Below, one piece after another: positions 53,447 to 61,391 of a DNA stretch of 64,000 nucleotides; within the stretch, counting starts at the first letter, position 1; every line of letters starts with the position of its first letter. A program made the translations under genes and the position numbers. The notes beneath the pieces were generated by a model, which worked only from the letters and a program-made list of their open reading frames with translations, had not been told where the DNA came from and made no database searches. The DNA is from Spirosoma arboris (GTDB taxonomy: Bacteria; Bacteroidota; Bacteroidia; Cytophagales; Spirosomataceae). Location: contig NZ_WPIN01000001.1 of the NCBI RefSeq assembly GCF_009754945.1, positions 124,001 to 188,000 on the forward strand, read 5' to 3'.

Positions 53447-53953
53447 ATGAACCGTTTATCAACTTTCACAATTTGTGCAGCCCTCTCTGGCCTGTTTGTA
53501 TTAACTGCTGCGGGGCCTAAAGCCAGCAACGGCATTGCCTCAACTACGACCACTAAAGATGGATTTACCTCCTCAGTTGTAGGTGTACAATGGCAAATGG
53601 CTGATTTCACCCTCGATAAGGCTATCGACTTTGATGGCGATGGCAAGCTTGAGACTGAATTGACCCAGTTCTTGAACCCCTGCGATTTGGACAACACGGT
53701 AACGTTTGAGTCCAATGGCACCATGTCGGTCGAAACGGGCGAACTCCAGTGCGATGGTAAACAGGGTTTTACCTCGCCCAAGCTAAGCAACTGGTCGTAC
53801 GATGAGGGCACGAATATGCTCAGCCTTGTTAACGGATCAACGAAGAGCGTTTCTCAATGGCGCATTCTGGAATCGTCGGCAAAGCACCTGAAAATAAAAA
53901 TGCCACTCGACAAAGATGGGCAGTCAGCAACGGTAACCTGGAAAACGCTCTAA
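53447..53953 (+). CDS. Secreted lipocalin-like protein
   Basis: 168 residues from the ATG at 53447, which begins the signal peptide (RLSTFTICAALSGLFVLTAAG). The mature part has the strand pattern of lipocalin_4/lipocalin-like proteins (VGVQWQMADFTLDKAIDFDG, CDLDNTVTFESNGTMSVETG, SNWSYDEGTNMLSLV, WRILESSAKHLKIKM). A CATCTTTG word at 53409-53416 approximates the Bacteroidota -7 promoter element. The ligand is unknown. A tiny basic ORF follows after 4 bases. Confidence 0.75.
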   Translation: MNRLSTFTICAALSGLFVLTAAGPKASNGIASTTTTKDGFTSSVVGVQWQMADFTLDKAIDFDGDGKLETELTQFLNPCDLDNTVTFESNGTMSVETGELQCDGKQGFTSPKLSNWSYDEGTNMLSLVNGSTKSVSQWRILESSAKHLKIKMPLDKDGQSATVTWKTL

Positions 53954-53957
53954 GTGT

Positions 53958-54050
53958 ATGAAACGCTTGCTTAAAAAGTTAAGAACGCGAAAGGCGCCCC
54001 AGCCTAAACGACCTGCGGTCCGTTCTCAGCAGTGGTGGGGGCATGAATAG
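53958..54050 (+). CDS. Candidate basic microprotein (30 aa)
   Basis: A 30-codon ATG frame starting 4 bases after the lipocalin-like gene and ending before a clear terminator. It is strongly basic (MKRLLKKLRTRKAPQPKRP...) with a QQWWGHE end. Being enclosed in one transcript unit with the upstream gene supports it, but nothing else does. Confidence 0.35.
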   Translation: MKRLLKKLRTRKAPQPKRPAVRSQQWWGHE

Positions 54051-54086
54051 AAACTATAGGGCTAACTGACACTAAAAATTTCTGAT

Positions 54087-54119
54087 ACGGGCTTGATTCT
54101 TTCTTAGAATCAAGCCCGT
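54087..54119 (+). terminator. Rho-independent terminator
   Basis: ACGGGCTTGATTCT (54087-54100) and AGAATCAAGCCCGT (54106-54119) form a perfect 14-bp stem with a 5-nt loop followed by TTTTGTT. It ends the lipocalin-like transcript. Confidence 0.9.
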
Positions 54120-54258
54120 TTTTGTTGCCCATCAGCATTTACAATTCATGCAGGGTTTTTCTCAATTCATACAGCTAAACTGACAATCTGTGTCGTTCTG
54201 GCACGGTAAATGGCTGGGGGGCAACTACTTTTAGTACTGGTCACCAAGCTGATCAACG

Positions 54259-55338
54259 ATGCCCGCGTTTTTAATGAGAGCCCATTTTCCCAGACCGCTG
54301 TTTACCCGCTCTGAACTTTGGTATCACATTTTGATGATGCCCATTCTGTTTCCGGCAGGTAACTACTTTTTTTTACGTGAACGTTATTTCACTAATGCAG
54401 CTGTGTTCGGTTGGGGAACGTTGCTGGTGTTTGTCCTGTACGTGTTCTCGCTGGTGGTGCTGACAGCAGTAGTCAAACTTATTATTCAGCAATACCCCGA
54501 TGTACGACAGGTTCGGCAACGTAACCTGGTTACCTTACTGGCCGTTACGACACTCACTGTCGGTCTGGCGGTATTTGATGTCTGGGCATACAGCTTATTC
54601 CCGATTTTTGAGCGACCCTTTACCTGGACTACGGTGCGGGCAGTTGTGCTGCTGGGGGTCTTGTTCGATGTGTTGCTCTGTCTGGTGCTGGGTATTCAGT
54701 ATACGTACGGCCGCTGGCAGGAAAACCAGACCGAAAAAGAACAGCTGAAACGGGCTGCCCTACAGCAGGATTTCGACGATCTGAAGCAGCAAATCAATCC
54801 CGATTTTCTGTTTAATTCACTCACCACCCTGCCTGCGCTTATTGGTCAGGATCGCCAACAGGCTGGCGTCTTCGTCAATCACCTGTCAAAGGTGTATCGC
54901 TATCTATTGGGTACAACGAGTCAGTCACTTACGACGTTAGATGCCGAAATAGCCTTTGTCAACTCCTACATCTATTTGCTCAATACACGCTATCAATCCG
55001 CCATTTCACTGCAAATCGAGATAGAGCCTAGCCTGCGGTCAGCTAATTTGCTGCCATTATCGTTACAGCTGATTCTTGATTATGCTATCCGGCATAATGT
55101 TGTCGATGCGCAACAACCGCTCCCTATTGGCATTAGCACTACGCCCACTGGCGTTTTGCTGGTAAAGTTTAAGCGTCAGTTTCGTCCTGCGGGCGGCAAC
55201 GAGGCAAGTGATGAACTCGCCACGCTACTGGCCAGGTACAAAACTTTGGCTGTGCCAATGGTAGCAACAGTTGATGACGATGGTTGTTTTACTATAACAC
55301 TTCCGCTTCTGGCAGAAGGTACTGTCGTGACCAAATGA
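54259..55338 (+). CDS. LytS-type pseudokinase (membrane protein with degenerate kinase domain)
   Basis: 359 residues aligning along its length with the next gene. Membrane helices occupy ~22-150. The phospho-acceptor motif reads INPDFLFNSL: Asp182 replaces the His found at the same residue number in the intact partner (codon GAT for CAT). The N-box is also changed (LDYAIRHN instead of VENAVKHN), and the GxGLxNI loop is lost (SDELATLLARY). It therefore should neither autophosphorylate nor bind ATP normally. Its stop overlaps the next start (ATGA), so the two proteins are probably made together, perhaps as a heterodimer. Confidence 0.88.
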   Translation: MPAFLMRAHFPRPLFTRSELWYHILMMPILFPAGNYFFLRERYFTNAAVFGWGTLLVFVLYVFSLVVLTAVVKLIIQQYPDVRQVRQRNLVTLLAVTTLTVGLAVFDVWAYSLFPIFERPFTWTTVRAVVLLGVLFDVLLCLVLGIQYTYGRWQENQTEKEQLKRAALQQDFDDLKQQINPDFLFNSLTTLPALIGQDRQQAGVFVNHLSKVYRYLLGTTSQSLTTLDAEIAFVNSYIYLLNTRYQSAISLQIEIEPSLRSANLLPLSLQLILDYAIRHNVVDAQQPLPIGISTTPTGVLLVKFKRQFRPAGGNEASDELATLLARYKTLAVPMVATVDDDGCFTITLPLLAEGTVVTK

Positions 55339-56468
55339 TGCCGTTTACTATATCTCTTCCTCAGCCTGGGTTTCGACTCACGAAACAGTTTCGCTGGCAA
55401 TTGCTGGTCATACTGCCGTGGTTTATACCCATGATGACTTACCTGCTGCTAGGGCCGGGTTACCTGAGCAACTGGTACACCTTTCTGGGGGCAACTACGC
55501 TGAATACAAGCGTGGCTGTAGGATGTCAGTTGCTGCTCGATAGGCTGACTCAGCGCGTTACGGCTCGCTATCCTAGCCTGCATCAGAGTAGTAAACGGTT
55601 GGTACTGCTGGGCTGTGTGTTTATGGTGGTCACACCTATGTTTGTCCTGGGCACTCTCTGGGGGTATACGCATTTTCACTGGTTCGGTTATAACCCGCAT
55701 CCCGGCCTGCTGGGTCGCATTTTAGTGGCTAACGTAATAGCAAATAGTATATCGGTGGGCGTTTTCGAGAGTCTCTATTCATTAACCAAATGGCGAGAGA
55801 ACATGCTTGAGAAAGAACAGCTTAAAAAAGCGAATCTGCAAAGCCAGTACGAAAGTCTTAAAAATCAGGTGAACCCTCATTTCCTATTTAATACACTCAA
55901 CTCACTCTCTTCGCTGATTGATGATGAGCCACAGCAAGCCGAGAAGTTTGTTCATGAGATGGCCAACGTGTATCGATACCTGCTCCAGACAAATCGTGGC
56001 CCGGCCGATCATGATGGCGAGTTGACGACCCTGGCTACCGAGCTTGAATTTATTAAATCCTATTTTCATCTGCTCAAAACCCGCTATGGTGCCGGTATTG
56101 ACTTAGAGGTTGCGGTGAACGAAATGGATAAAACAAGCCAGCTTCCGCCCCTTACCTTACAAATGCTGGTCGAGAATGCGGTGAAGCACAATGTTATCCA
56201 TGCCAACAAGCCGCTGCTAATTGAAATCAAATCTGCGCCTGGGGGCTATTTGTTGGTACGGAATAACCTACAGCGTAAGATTATCCGCTCAGACCGCAAA
56301 CCTGTGTTGAGCAATAAGGCGGGCCTGAGTAATATAAAAGCTAAATACCGCCTGCTGGCACAGCATCGTTCTGGCTCCTCGCCCACGTTTGCCAATGATA
56401 TTTTCATTGAGGAAAGCAGCACTCATTTTACCCTTCTCTTACCCCTTTTAAACCAGATACCTACATGA
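55335..56468 (+). CDS. LytS-type sensor histidine kinase
   Basis: 377 residues from the ATG at 55335, which overlaps the upstream stop; a second ATG follows at once. Hydrophobic helices lie in ~20-150, then QVNPHFLFNTLNSLSSLID with His182, N-box LVENAVKHN and AGLSNIKAKYRLL. It is the middle gene of a three-gene unit, overlapping the response regulator start by four bases. It presumably phosphorylates that regulator, with the pseudokinase as an allosteric or sensing partner (inference). Confidence 0.95.
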   Translation: MMPFTISLPQPGFRLTKQFRWQLLVILPWFIPMMTYLLLGPGYLSNWYTFLGATTLNTSVAVGCQLLLDRLTQRVTARYPSLHQSSKRLVLLGCVFMVVTPMFVLGTLWGYTHFHWFGYNPHPGLLGRILVANVIANSISVGVFESLYSLTKWRENMLEKEQLKKANLQSQYESLKNQVNPHFLFNTLNSLSSLIDDEPQQAEKFVHEMANVYRYLLQTNRGPADHDGELTTLATELEFIKSYFHLLKTRYGAGIDLEVAVNEMDKTSQLPPLTLQMLVENAVKHNVIHANKPLLIEIKSAPGGYLLVRNNLQRKIIRSDRKPVLSNKAGLSNIKAKYRLLAQHRSGSSPTFANDIFIEESSTHFTLLLPLLNQIPT

Positions 56469-57259
56469 ACGTATTGATTGTTGAAGATGAAGAATTAGCA
56501 GTACGCAAACTGCGCAAATTAGTAGCCGAAGTAGATCCAACACTGATCATTCAGGGCGTAACGAGCAGCATCGAAGATTCGGTGATCTGGCTTCAGGAGA
56601 ACCCCGCTCCCGACCTGATTTTTATGGATATTGAACTGGCCGATGGGCAGAGTTTTGAGATATTTGACCAGGTAGAAGTAAAGAGCCGCGTTATTTTTAC
56701 GACCTCGTACGACGAGTATGCGCTCCAGGCCTTTAAGGTTAATAGTATTGATTATCTGCTGAAACCCATTCAGAAAGAGGATTTGCAGCGCAGCCTGAAG
56801 AAATTACGCGATTTGACACCAGCCAGCGAATCTGTTGAATCACTGTCGGCCATGCAGTCGCTCAATATTGAAAAGCTGCTGCGCGAACTACAGGTGGGCA
56901 ATGGCATGGCCAATAAAGTACATCGCAAACGTTTTCTGGTGAAGCAGGGGCAAAAACTGTTGTCGGTAGAAGTAGGTGACATCCTGTACTTCTATACCGA
57001 TGAGCGGTTCAGTTTCTTCCGCACCCGCACAGGACAAAAGTTTCTGGTCGATTACACGCTGGATGAACTGGCCGACTCTCTTGACCCCGCTCAGTTTTTC
57101 CGGGTTAATCGGGGGCTCATTTTAACGCACGGCGCTGTTGAGCAAATTCAGCCTTATTTTGGCAACCGCCTTGCGCTGACACTTAAACCCGCCTATGATA
57201 AAGAGTCGATCGTGAGCCGGGAAAAAGTAAGCGATTTTAAAACCTGGATGGGCAAGTAA
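56465..57259 (+). CDS. LytTR family response regulator
   Basis: 264 residues. Receiver domain 1-120: acidic pair VEDEE, phospho-acceptor Asp55 in LIFMDIEL, TTSYDEYALQAF and Lys100 in YLLKPI. LytTR DNA-binding domain ~150-262 (VEVGDILYFYTDERFSFFRT, LDPAQFFRVNRGLILTHGAVEQI). It is co-translated with the kinase upstream. It is the only complete LytTR response regulator in the window and could also serve the nearby orphan LytS kinases. Confidence 0.95.
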   Translation: MNVLIVEDEELAVRKLRKLVAEVDPTLIIQGVTSSIEDSVIWLQENPAPDLIFMDIELADGQSFEIFDQVEVKSRVIFTTSYDEYALQAFKVNSIDYLLKPIQKEDLQRSLKKLRDLTPASESVESLSAMQSLNIEKLLRELQVGNGMANKVHRKRFLVKQGQKLLSVEVGDILYFYTDERFSFFRTRTGQKFLVDYTLDELADSLDPAQFFRVNRGLILTHGAVEQIQPYFGNRLALTLKPAYDKESIVSREKVSDFKTWMGK

Positions 57260-57372
57260 AGAAGCTACACTGTCAACACGATCAGATAACCTTTGCGGTT
57301 GGCTATTCACTGTCCAGCTTCTACTGAGTGGTTTGCAACTCGGTAGAAGCCGGCGACTTGTTGTAATCAAAA

Positions 57373-58401
57373 CTACAGATCAAACTTTTCCAGTTTCCCT
57401 TTTCGATAGACATAGGCCTCGTACGAATGCTTATCGATACCAAATACTTCTTCCAGCATTACTTTTTCGGCTCCCTGACTAAGCAACTTTACCTGATCTT
57501 GCTTATCTGGAGGTAATTCGCTGAGGGAAATGCTATGCTCGAACTCAAAACCTTCATCATATTCGAACTCCAGCGAAAACAGTTTATTACGCCATTGGAG
57601 CTGTGTTGTCAGGCCATCGGCCACGGGTGAATAATTGATTTCAACGGGCGTTTTGGTCACCACCTGACCAGCGGCTTCGGTAAATAAACTCAGTCCCGAA
57701 ACGACCATAGCCGTGTAGCCTACCCGGCGAAACAGGCTTTCACTCAGGCGCGGGAGTAGCCATTTCATACCCCATGAAGAAAGCATGGCGGCAACGGCGA
57801 TCACCGCTCCTAAGGTCAGGGCTTTACCTGTTAGTAAGCCAAACGAAGCGTATAAGGCTAGTTTGACAAGGTGAAGCATGACTTCATTGGCCGCTCGGGT
57901 GGCTACAATTTCTTCTTTGGTCATGCCGTAACGGAGGTAGAATCGGTTAAAAAGTAACCCAACAGCACCGGTCAAACCCGATACAAAACCCGCAGCCAGA
58001 CCAATTAGCGCTAAATATCCTTTTGGCAAGGGATTCGTTTCTTCAAGTTCTTTAGTAGAACGGAAAATCAACGGTAGGTTGGCTATCAAAAATAACCCCA
58101 TTAACAGTTCCAGATAAAGGGGATTAATGTAGCTCAACAACCTGGCTCCCAGCCATACGGCAGGTAGGGCAGGGGGCACAAACCAACTCACGACATCCCA
58201 GCGTATGCGGGACCAGAAGGCGATAATTCGGGAAATGGAACTGGAAACGGTGCCAATAGATAAGGCTGCTGGCACCTGGGCTCCCGGCAATAGGGAGCCC
58301 AATACGGGTAATAACAAAAGGCCAGCCCCACCACCACAAACGGCGCTGAGTGAAAATGCCAACAGGGCGCAGCCAAATAAAAGCAATCCGGATAAAATCA
58401 T
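57373..58401 (-). CDS. TSUP (TauE/SafE) family permease with C-terminal soluble extension
   Basis: 342 residues. Residues 1-245 form the TSUP transporter with seven to eight hydrophobic helices (AFSLSAVCGGGAGLLLLPVLG near the start, AAGFVSGLTGAVGLLFNRFYL repeat in the second half). These export or import sulfite, organosulfonates or related anions. The last ~95 residues (QWRNKLFSLEFEYDEGFEFEHSISLSEL..., EVFGIDKHSYEAYVYRKGKLE) are not hydrophobic and resemble PepSY-like beta sheets. That fusion is unusual and may give regulation or binding. The gene stands alone. Confidence 0.85.
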   Translation of the reverse strand: MILSGLLLFGCALLAFSLSAVCGGGAGLLLLPVLGSLLPGAQVPAALSIGTVSSSISRIIAFWSRIRWDVVSWFVPPALPAVWLGARLLSYINPLYLELLMGLFLIANLPLIFRSTKELEETNPLPKGYLALIGLAAGFVSGLTGAVGLLFNRFYLRYGMTKEEIVATRAANEVMLHLVKLALYASFGLLTGKALTLGAVIAVAAMLSSWGMKWLLPRLSESLFRRVGYTAMVVSGLSLFTEAAGQVVTKTPVEINYSPVADGLTTQLQWRNKLFSLEFEYDEGFEFEHSISLSELPPDKQDQVKLLSQGAEKVMLEEVFGIDKHSYEAYVYRKGKLEKFDL

Positions 58402-58656
58402 GGATAAGTGAGTAACAACTATATCCCCACGATTAGCCGGTAGCTACTGTTGGCGTCAATGCGTAGTCATGTCGTAGATAGTTCGCCTAAAACGGGAATA
58501 ATAGGTGCAAACTAACAGTGGTATTCTGAAGAGAATTTGAAGTTCACCATAAAGTAGGACTGCCAACGGTCAATCTGCATAATCAGTTAGTGTCCTACAA
58601 CGTAAGGCTGAATCTGACCTATTATTTCCCGAAGGTAATTATAGGCACCTATAGCC

Positions 58657-59139
58657 TTAATTTACCTTTTCCAACGATGCCGTTATGGTATAGGTTGTAC
58701 CATAGACAACCATTTGCGAGCGAGTTGTAGCCTGGGTGCTGGTCAGCATAGGGAGTTCCCAAACCTCGTGGCTATTACTGGGCATATTCAGAATTACCTG
58801 CGTTTCGTCGGCGCTTAATTTCCAGGTTCCCGTTTCGCGCTGCGGATCTGAGCTATCACATTTCGTTGTGCCTTCATCGAAGACATACACGCCATCTGCC
58901 GAAAAAGTCTGGAAATTATCGGTGATACAGCTTGGATAAAGTGAGAGTACATCGGTGACCGAGAGTACGCCAATTTTAATGGCAGGACTGGCCGTCAAAG
59001 CCTTGATTTTCCACTGACCGCCAACCAGCATCTGAGCTTTTGTTAGTGCGGGAGCGGGTGTGGAGTCACTACTTTTCTGGCAGGCAGTTAAGAGTACCGT
59101 TGCCAGGATTACAGTCGTTAGTATGCGATTCGTTTTCAT
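58657..59139 (-). CDS. Lipocalin-like lipoprotein
   Basis: 160 residues with lipobox VLLTAC (Cys20) and a short Ser/Pro linker. The mature strands (LVGGQWKIKALTASPA, CITDNFQTFSADGVYVFDEG, RETGTWKLSADETQVILNM) fit lipocalin-like DUF domains of Bacteroidota; the paired cysteines CITDN and KCDSS match the pattern in the lipocalin-like gene at 53447. Ligand and role are unknown. The flanks are long intergenic spaces, so it is probably monocistronic. Confidence 0.75.
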   Translation of the reverse strand: MKTNRILTTVILATVLLTACQKSSDSTPAPALTKAQMLVGGQWKIKALTASPAIKIGVLSVTDVLSLYPSCITDNFQTFSADGVYVFDEGTTKCDSSDPQRETGTWKLSADETQVILNMPSNSHEVWELPMLTSTQATTRSQMVVYGTTYTITASLEKVN

Positions 59140-59315
59140 ACAAAGGGAGGAAGTTTATTGAGGTAAACTGTTGACCAGTAATTCGTTTTTCTGCTTAATG
59201 AGTCAAAACTACTAGTGTCACCACACCTGAAAACAGGAAAGCTGTATGTGGCAGACTTAGGTTTATAAGTGGCTAATTGAACTTCAGAAAAGGGATTTTT
59301 GGGAAAGCCTTGTGA

Positions 59316-60968
59316 TTATGCGGGTTGCAGCATAGCTAGTCGACGCACTTCCCGACGCAGAATTTTACCAACCACACTTTTAGGAATTTCTGTAACAAAT
59401 TCAATTTGTCGGGGCAGCTTATAAGCAGCTAACCGTTCGCGGCAGTAGGTGATCACTTCGTCGGCCTCAAGGGATTTATACGGTTTGCAAACAATAAAGG
59501 CCTTCACGGTTTCGCCCCGGTAGGCGTCTGGTACGCCTATGCAACAGGCTTCCAGTATAGCTGGATGACTAACCAGCACGTCGTCGATTTCCCGAGGATA
59601 AACATTATAACCACCCGCAATGACCAGATCTTTCTTACGATCCACAATGTAAAGCCAGCCATCCTCATCGACATAGCCAATGTCGCCAGAATAGAGCCAG
59701 CCTTCCCGAACCACATCGGCCGTAGCTTCGGCTTTATTCCAGTAACCCAACATGACCTGAGGTCCTCGAAAACAAATTTCACCTGCCTGACCATCCGGTA
59801 AAGCCGTCAATCCGGTAGTTATATCAACAATTTTGACGTCACAACCCGGCAAGGGTAAACCCACCGAACCCAGTTTGACTTTTTCGGTTGCCAGGGGTGT
59901 GCAGGTAGCAAAGCCAGAAAGTTCAGTCATTCCCCAAACCTCTACCAACCGTGCCTCGGGGCATTTTTCGACCAATAATGGATAGATTGACGCGGCCATC
60001 GGAGCCGCTGCCGTGGCCATAATTTTGATAAATGACAGATCCAGATTGGCCCAGTTTGGATGGTTCAATAGACCAACATAGATAGTCGGAACGGCCGCCA
60101 GAACTGTAGGTTTATCAATTTCCAGCAAGCGCATGAGCGTATCTGGTTCTGGACGAGGAATCAAGATCAGTGTGGCTCCGTAGCTCAAACTCAGGAGCTG
60201 CATACCAATGTAGCCGCCTACATGAAACATCGGAAAAATAGCCGCGAGCCTTTCCTGCCCGTCTTGCCATACTTCGTTCCAATCGGCTCGTACTAACTGA
60301 ATATTGCTCGACATGGTAGCATGCGTGAGAATGACCCCTTTGCTTTGCCCGGTAGTGCCGCCTGTATACATCAGCGTAGCGAGCCCGTTCCACTCACTCT
60401 GATCAGCAAAGGGCTGCCCTATTGGATGAAATTCCTGTAGCTCCCTGTAGCTAAACACAGCGTTACCTGTTTCGACTGGTCGATAAGCGCCAGCCGGCAA
60501 TGACTCGCTGGGTACGGGAATGAGGTCGTTACTATGGCAGACAATAAGTCGCTTTAAAGGCGTGTGAGGCCAAACGGCTTTAGCTTTGTCGACCAGGGTA
60601 TCCAGTACAATCAGCGTTTCTACCCCGGCATCGTTCAATTGATAGGTGAGCTCGGGGATCGTATAGAGGGGATTCACCATGACGGTTACAGCGCCCATGC
60701 GGAGGATCGCATAGTTGGCGACTACAGTTTGTGGCATGTTGGGCAACATAATAGCCACCCGGTCGCCGTGCTGAACGCCCAGGTCAGTGAGCGATTGAGC
60801 GAAGCGATTTACCAGATCCGTGAGGGCTATATAGGTAATTGAAAAGCCCATAAATGTAAGCGCTGGCCGGTCGCCGAAGCGTAGGGCTGACTGACTCAAA
60901 AACTGCGTCAGTGTAATGGGTTGTACTTTGCCGGGTTTGTCAGTAGTGAGCGGAATTTGAGCGGTCAT
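59316..60968 (-). CDS. Long-chain acyl-CoA ligase (AMP-forming)
   Basis: 550 residues. Adenylate-forming enzyme motifs are all present: P-loop YTGGTTGQSKGV near 197, the A5 motif VEVWGMTELSG, YSGDIGYVDEDGWLYIVDRKKD (A7/A8) and the C-terminal lysine in PKSVVGKILRREVR. Length and motif spacing fit FadD-type long-chain fatty-acid CoA ligases. The enzyme activates fatty acids for degradation or lipid synthesis. There is no operon partner nearby. Confidence 0.92.
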   Translation of the reverse strand: MTAQIPLTTDKPGKVQPITLTQFLSQSALRFGDRPALTFMGFSITYIALTDLVNRFAQSLTDLGVQHGDRVAIMLPNMPQTVVANYAILRMGAVTVMVNPLYTIPELTYQLNDAGVETLIVLDTLVDKAKAVWPHTPLKRLIVCHSNDLIPVPSESLPAGAYRPVETGNAVFSYRELQEFHPIGQPFADQSEWNGLATLMYTGGTTGQSKGVILTHATMSSNIQLVRADWNEVWQDGQERLAAIFPMFHVGGYIGMQLLSLSYGATLILIPRPEPDTLMRLLEIDKPTVLAAVPTIYVGLLNHPNWANLDLSFIKIMATAAAPMAASIYPLLVEKCPEARLVEVWGMTELSGFATCTPLATEKVKLGSVGLPLPGCDVKIVDITTGLTALPDGQAGEICFRGPQVMLGYWNKAEATADVVREGWLYSGDIGYVDEDGWLYIVDRKKDLVIAGGYNVYPREIDDVLVSHPAILEACCIGVPDAYRGETVKAFIVCKPYKSLEADEVITYCRERLAAYKLPRQIEFVTEIPKSVVGKILRREVRRLAMLQPA

Positions 60969-61391
60969 AATTGCGTAGTCTTTATGCGTTTCTAAACAAA
61001 AAGAGAGTATGCCGTAGACCTTGATATCTTCGACTACTGAAAGTTACTACGCACCGAAAGCGCTGATAATAAGACTATATAGGGAGCTGATTTGACTTTG
61101 TAATCGGTAGAAAGAACTATAAAAATGGTTGACCAGGTGACCATTGGCCCACAAAAAAGCCCGCACACAATTGGTGGGGCTTTAGGGGAATCCAACCTAT
61201 AATGAAGATTAATGCATGATTGTCTTAGAATCTGGCGCGAAATACGTCGAGGCCACTTAAGAAAAGCTTAATAAATGCTTAATTAGTATAGCCAGTTCCT
61301 GTATTTTATTAACTTTCCTGTTGTTTTCTTTCTACTTCAGGCCTATTAGGTAAGTACGGGTAGATAAAGTACGGGTTTTGTCTGCTGATGG
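60969..61391. other. Intergenic region
   Basis: 423 bases between divergent genes with no coding frame of merit. AAAGCCC (61156-61162) and GGGCTTT (61177-61183) form a weak hairpin. The right half is AT-rich and should contain the promoter of the kelch protein gene. I see no tRNA or other RNA gene. Confidence 0.4.
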
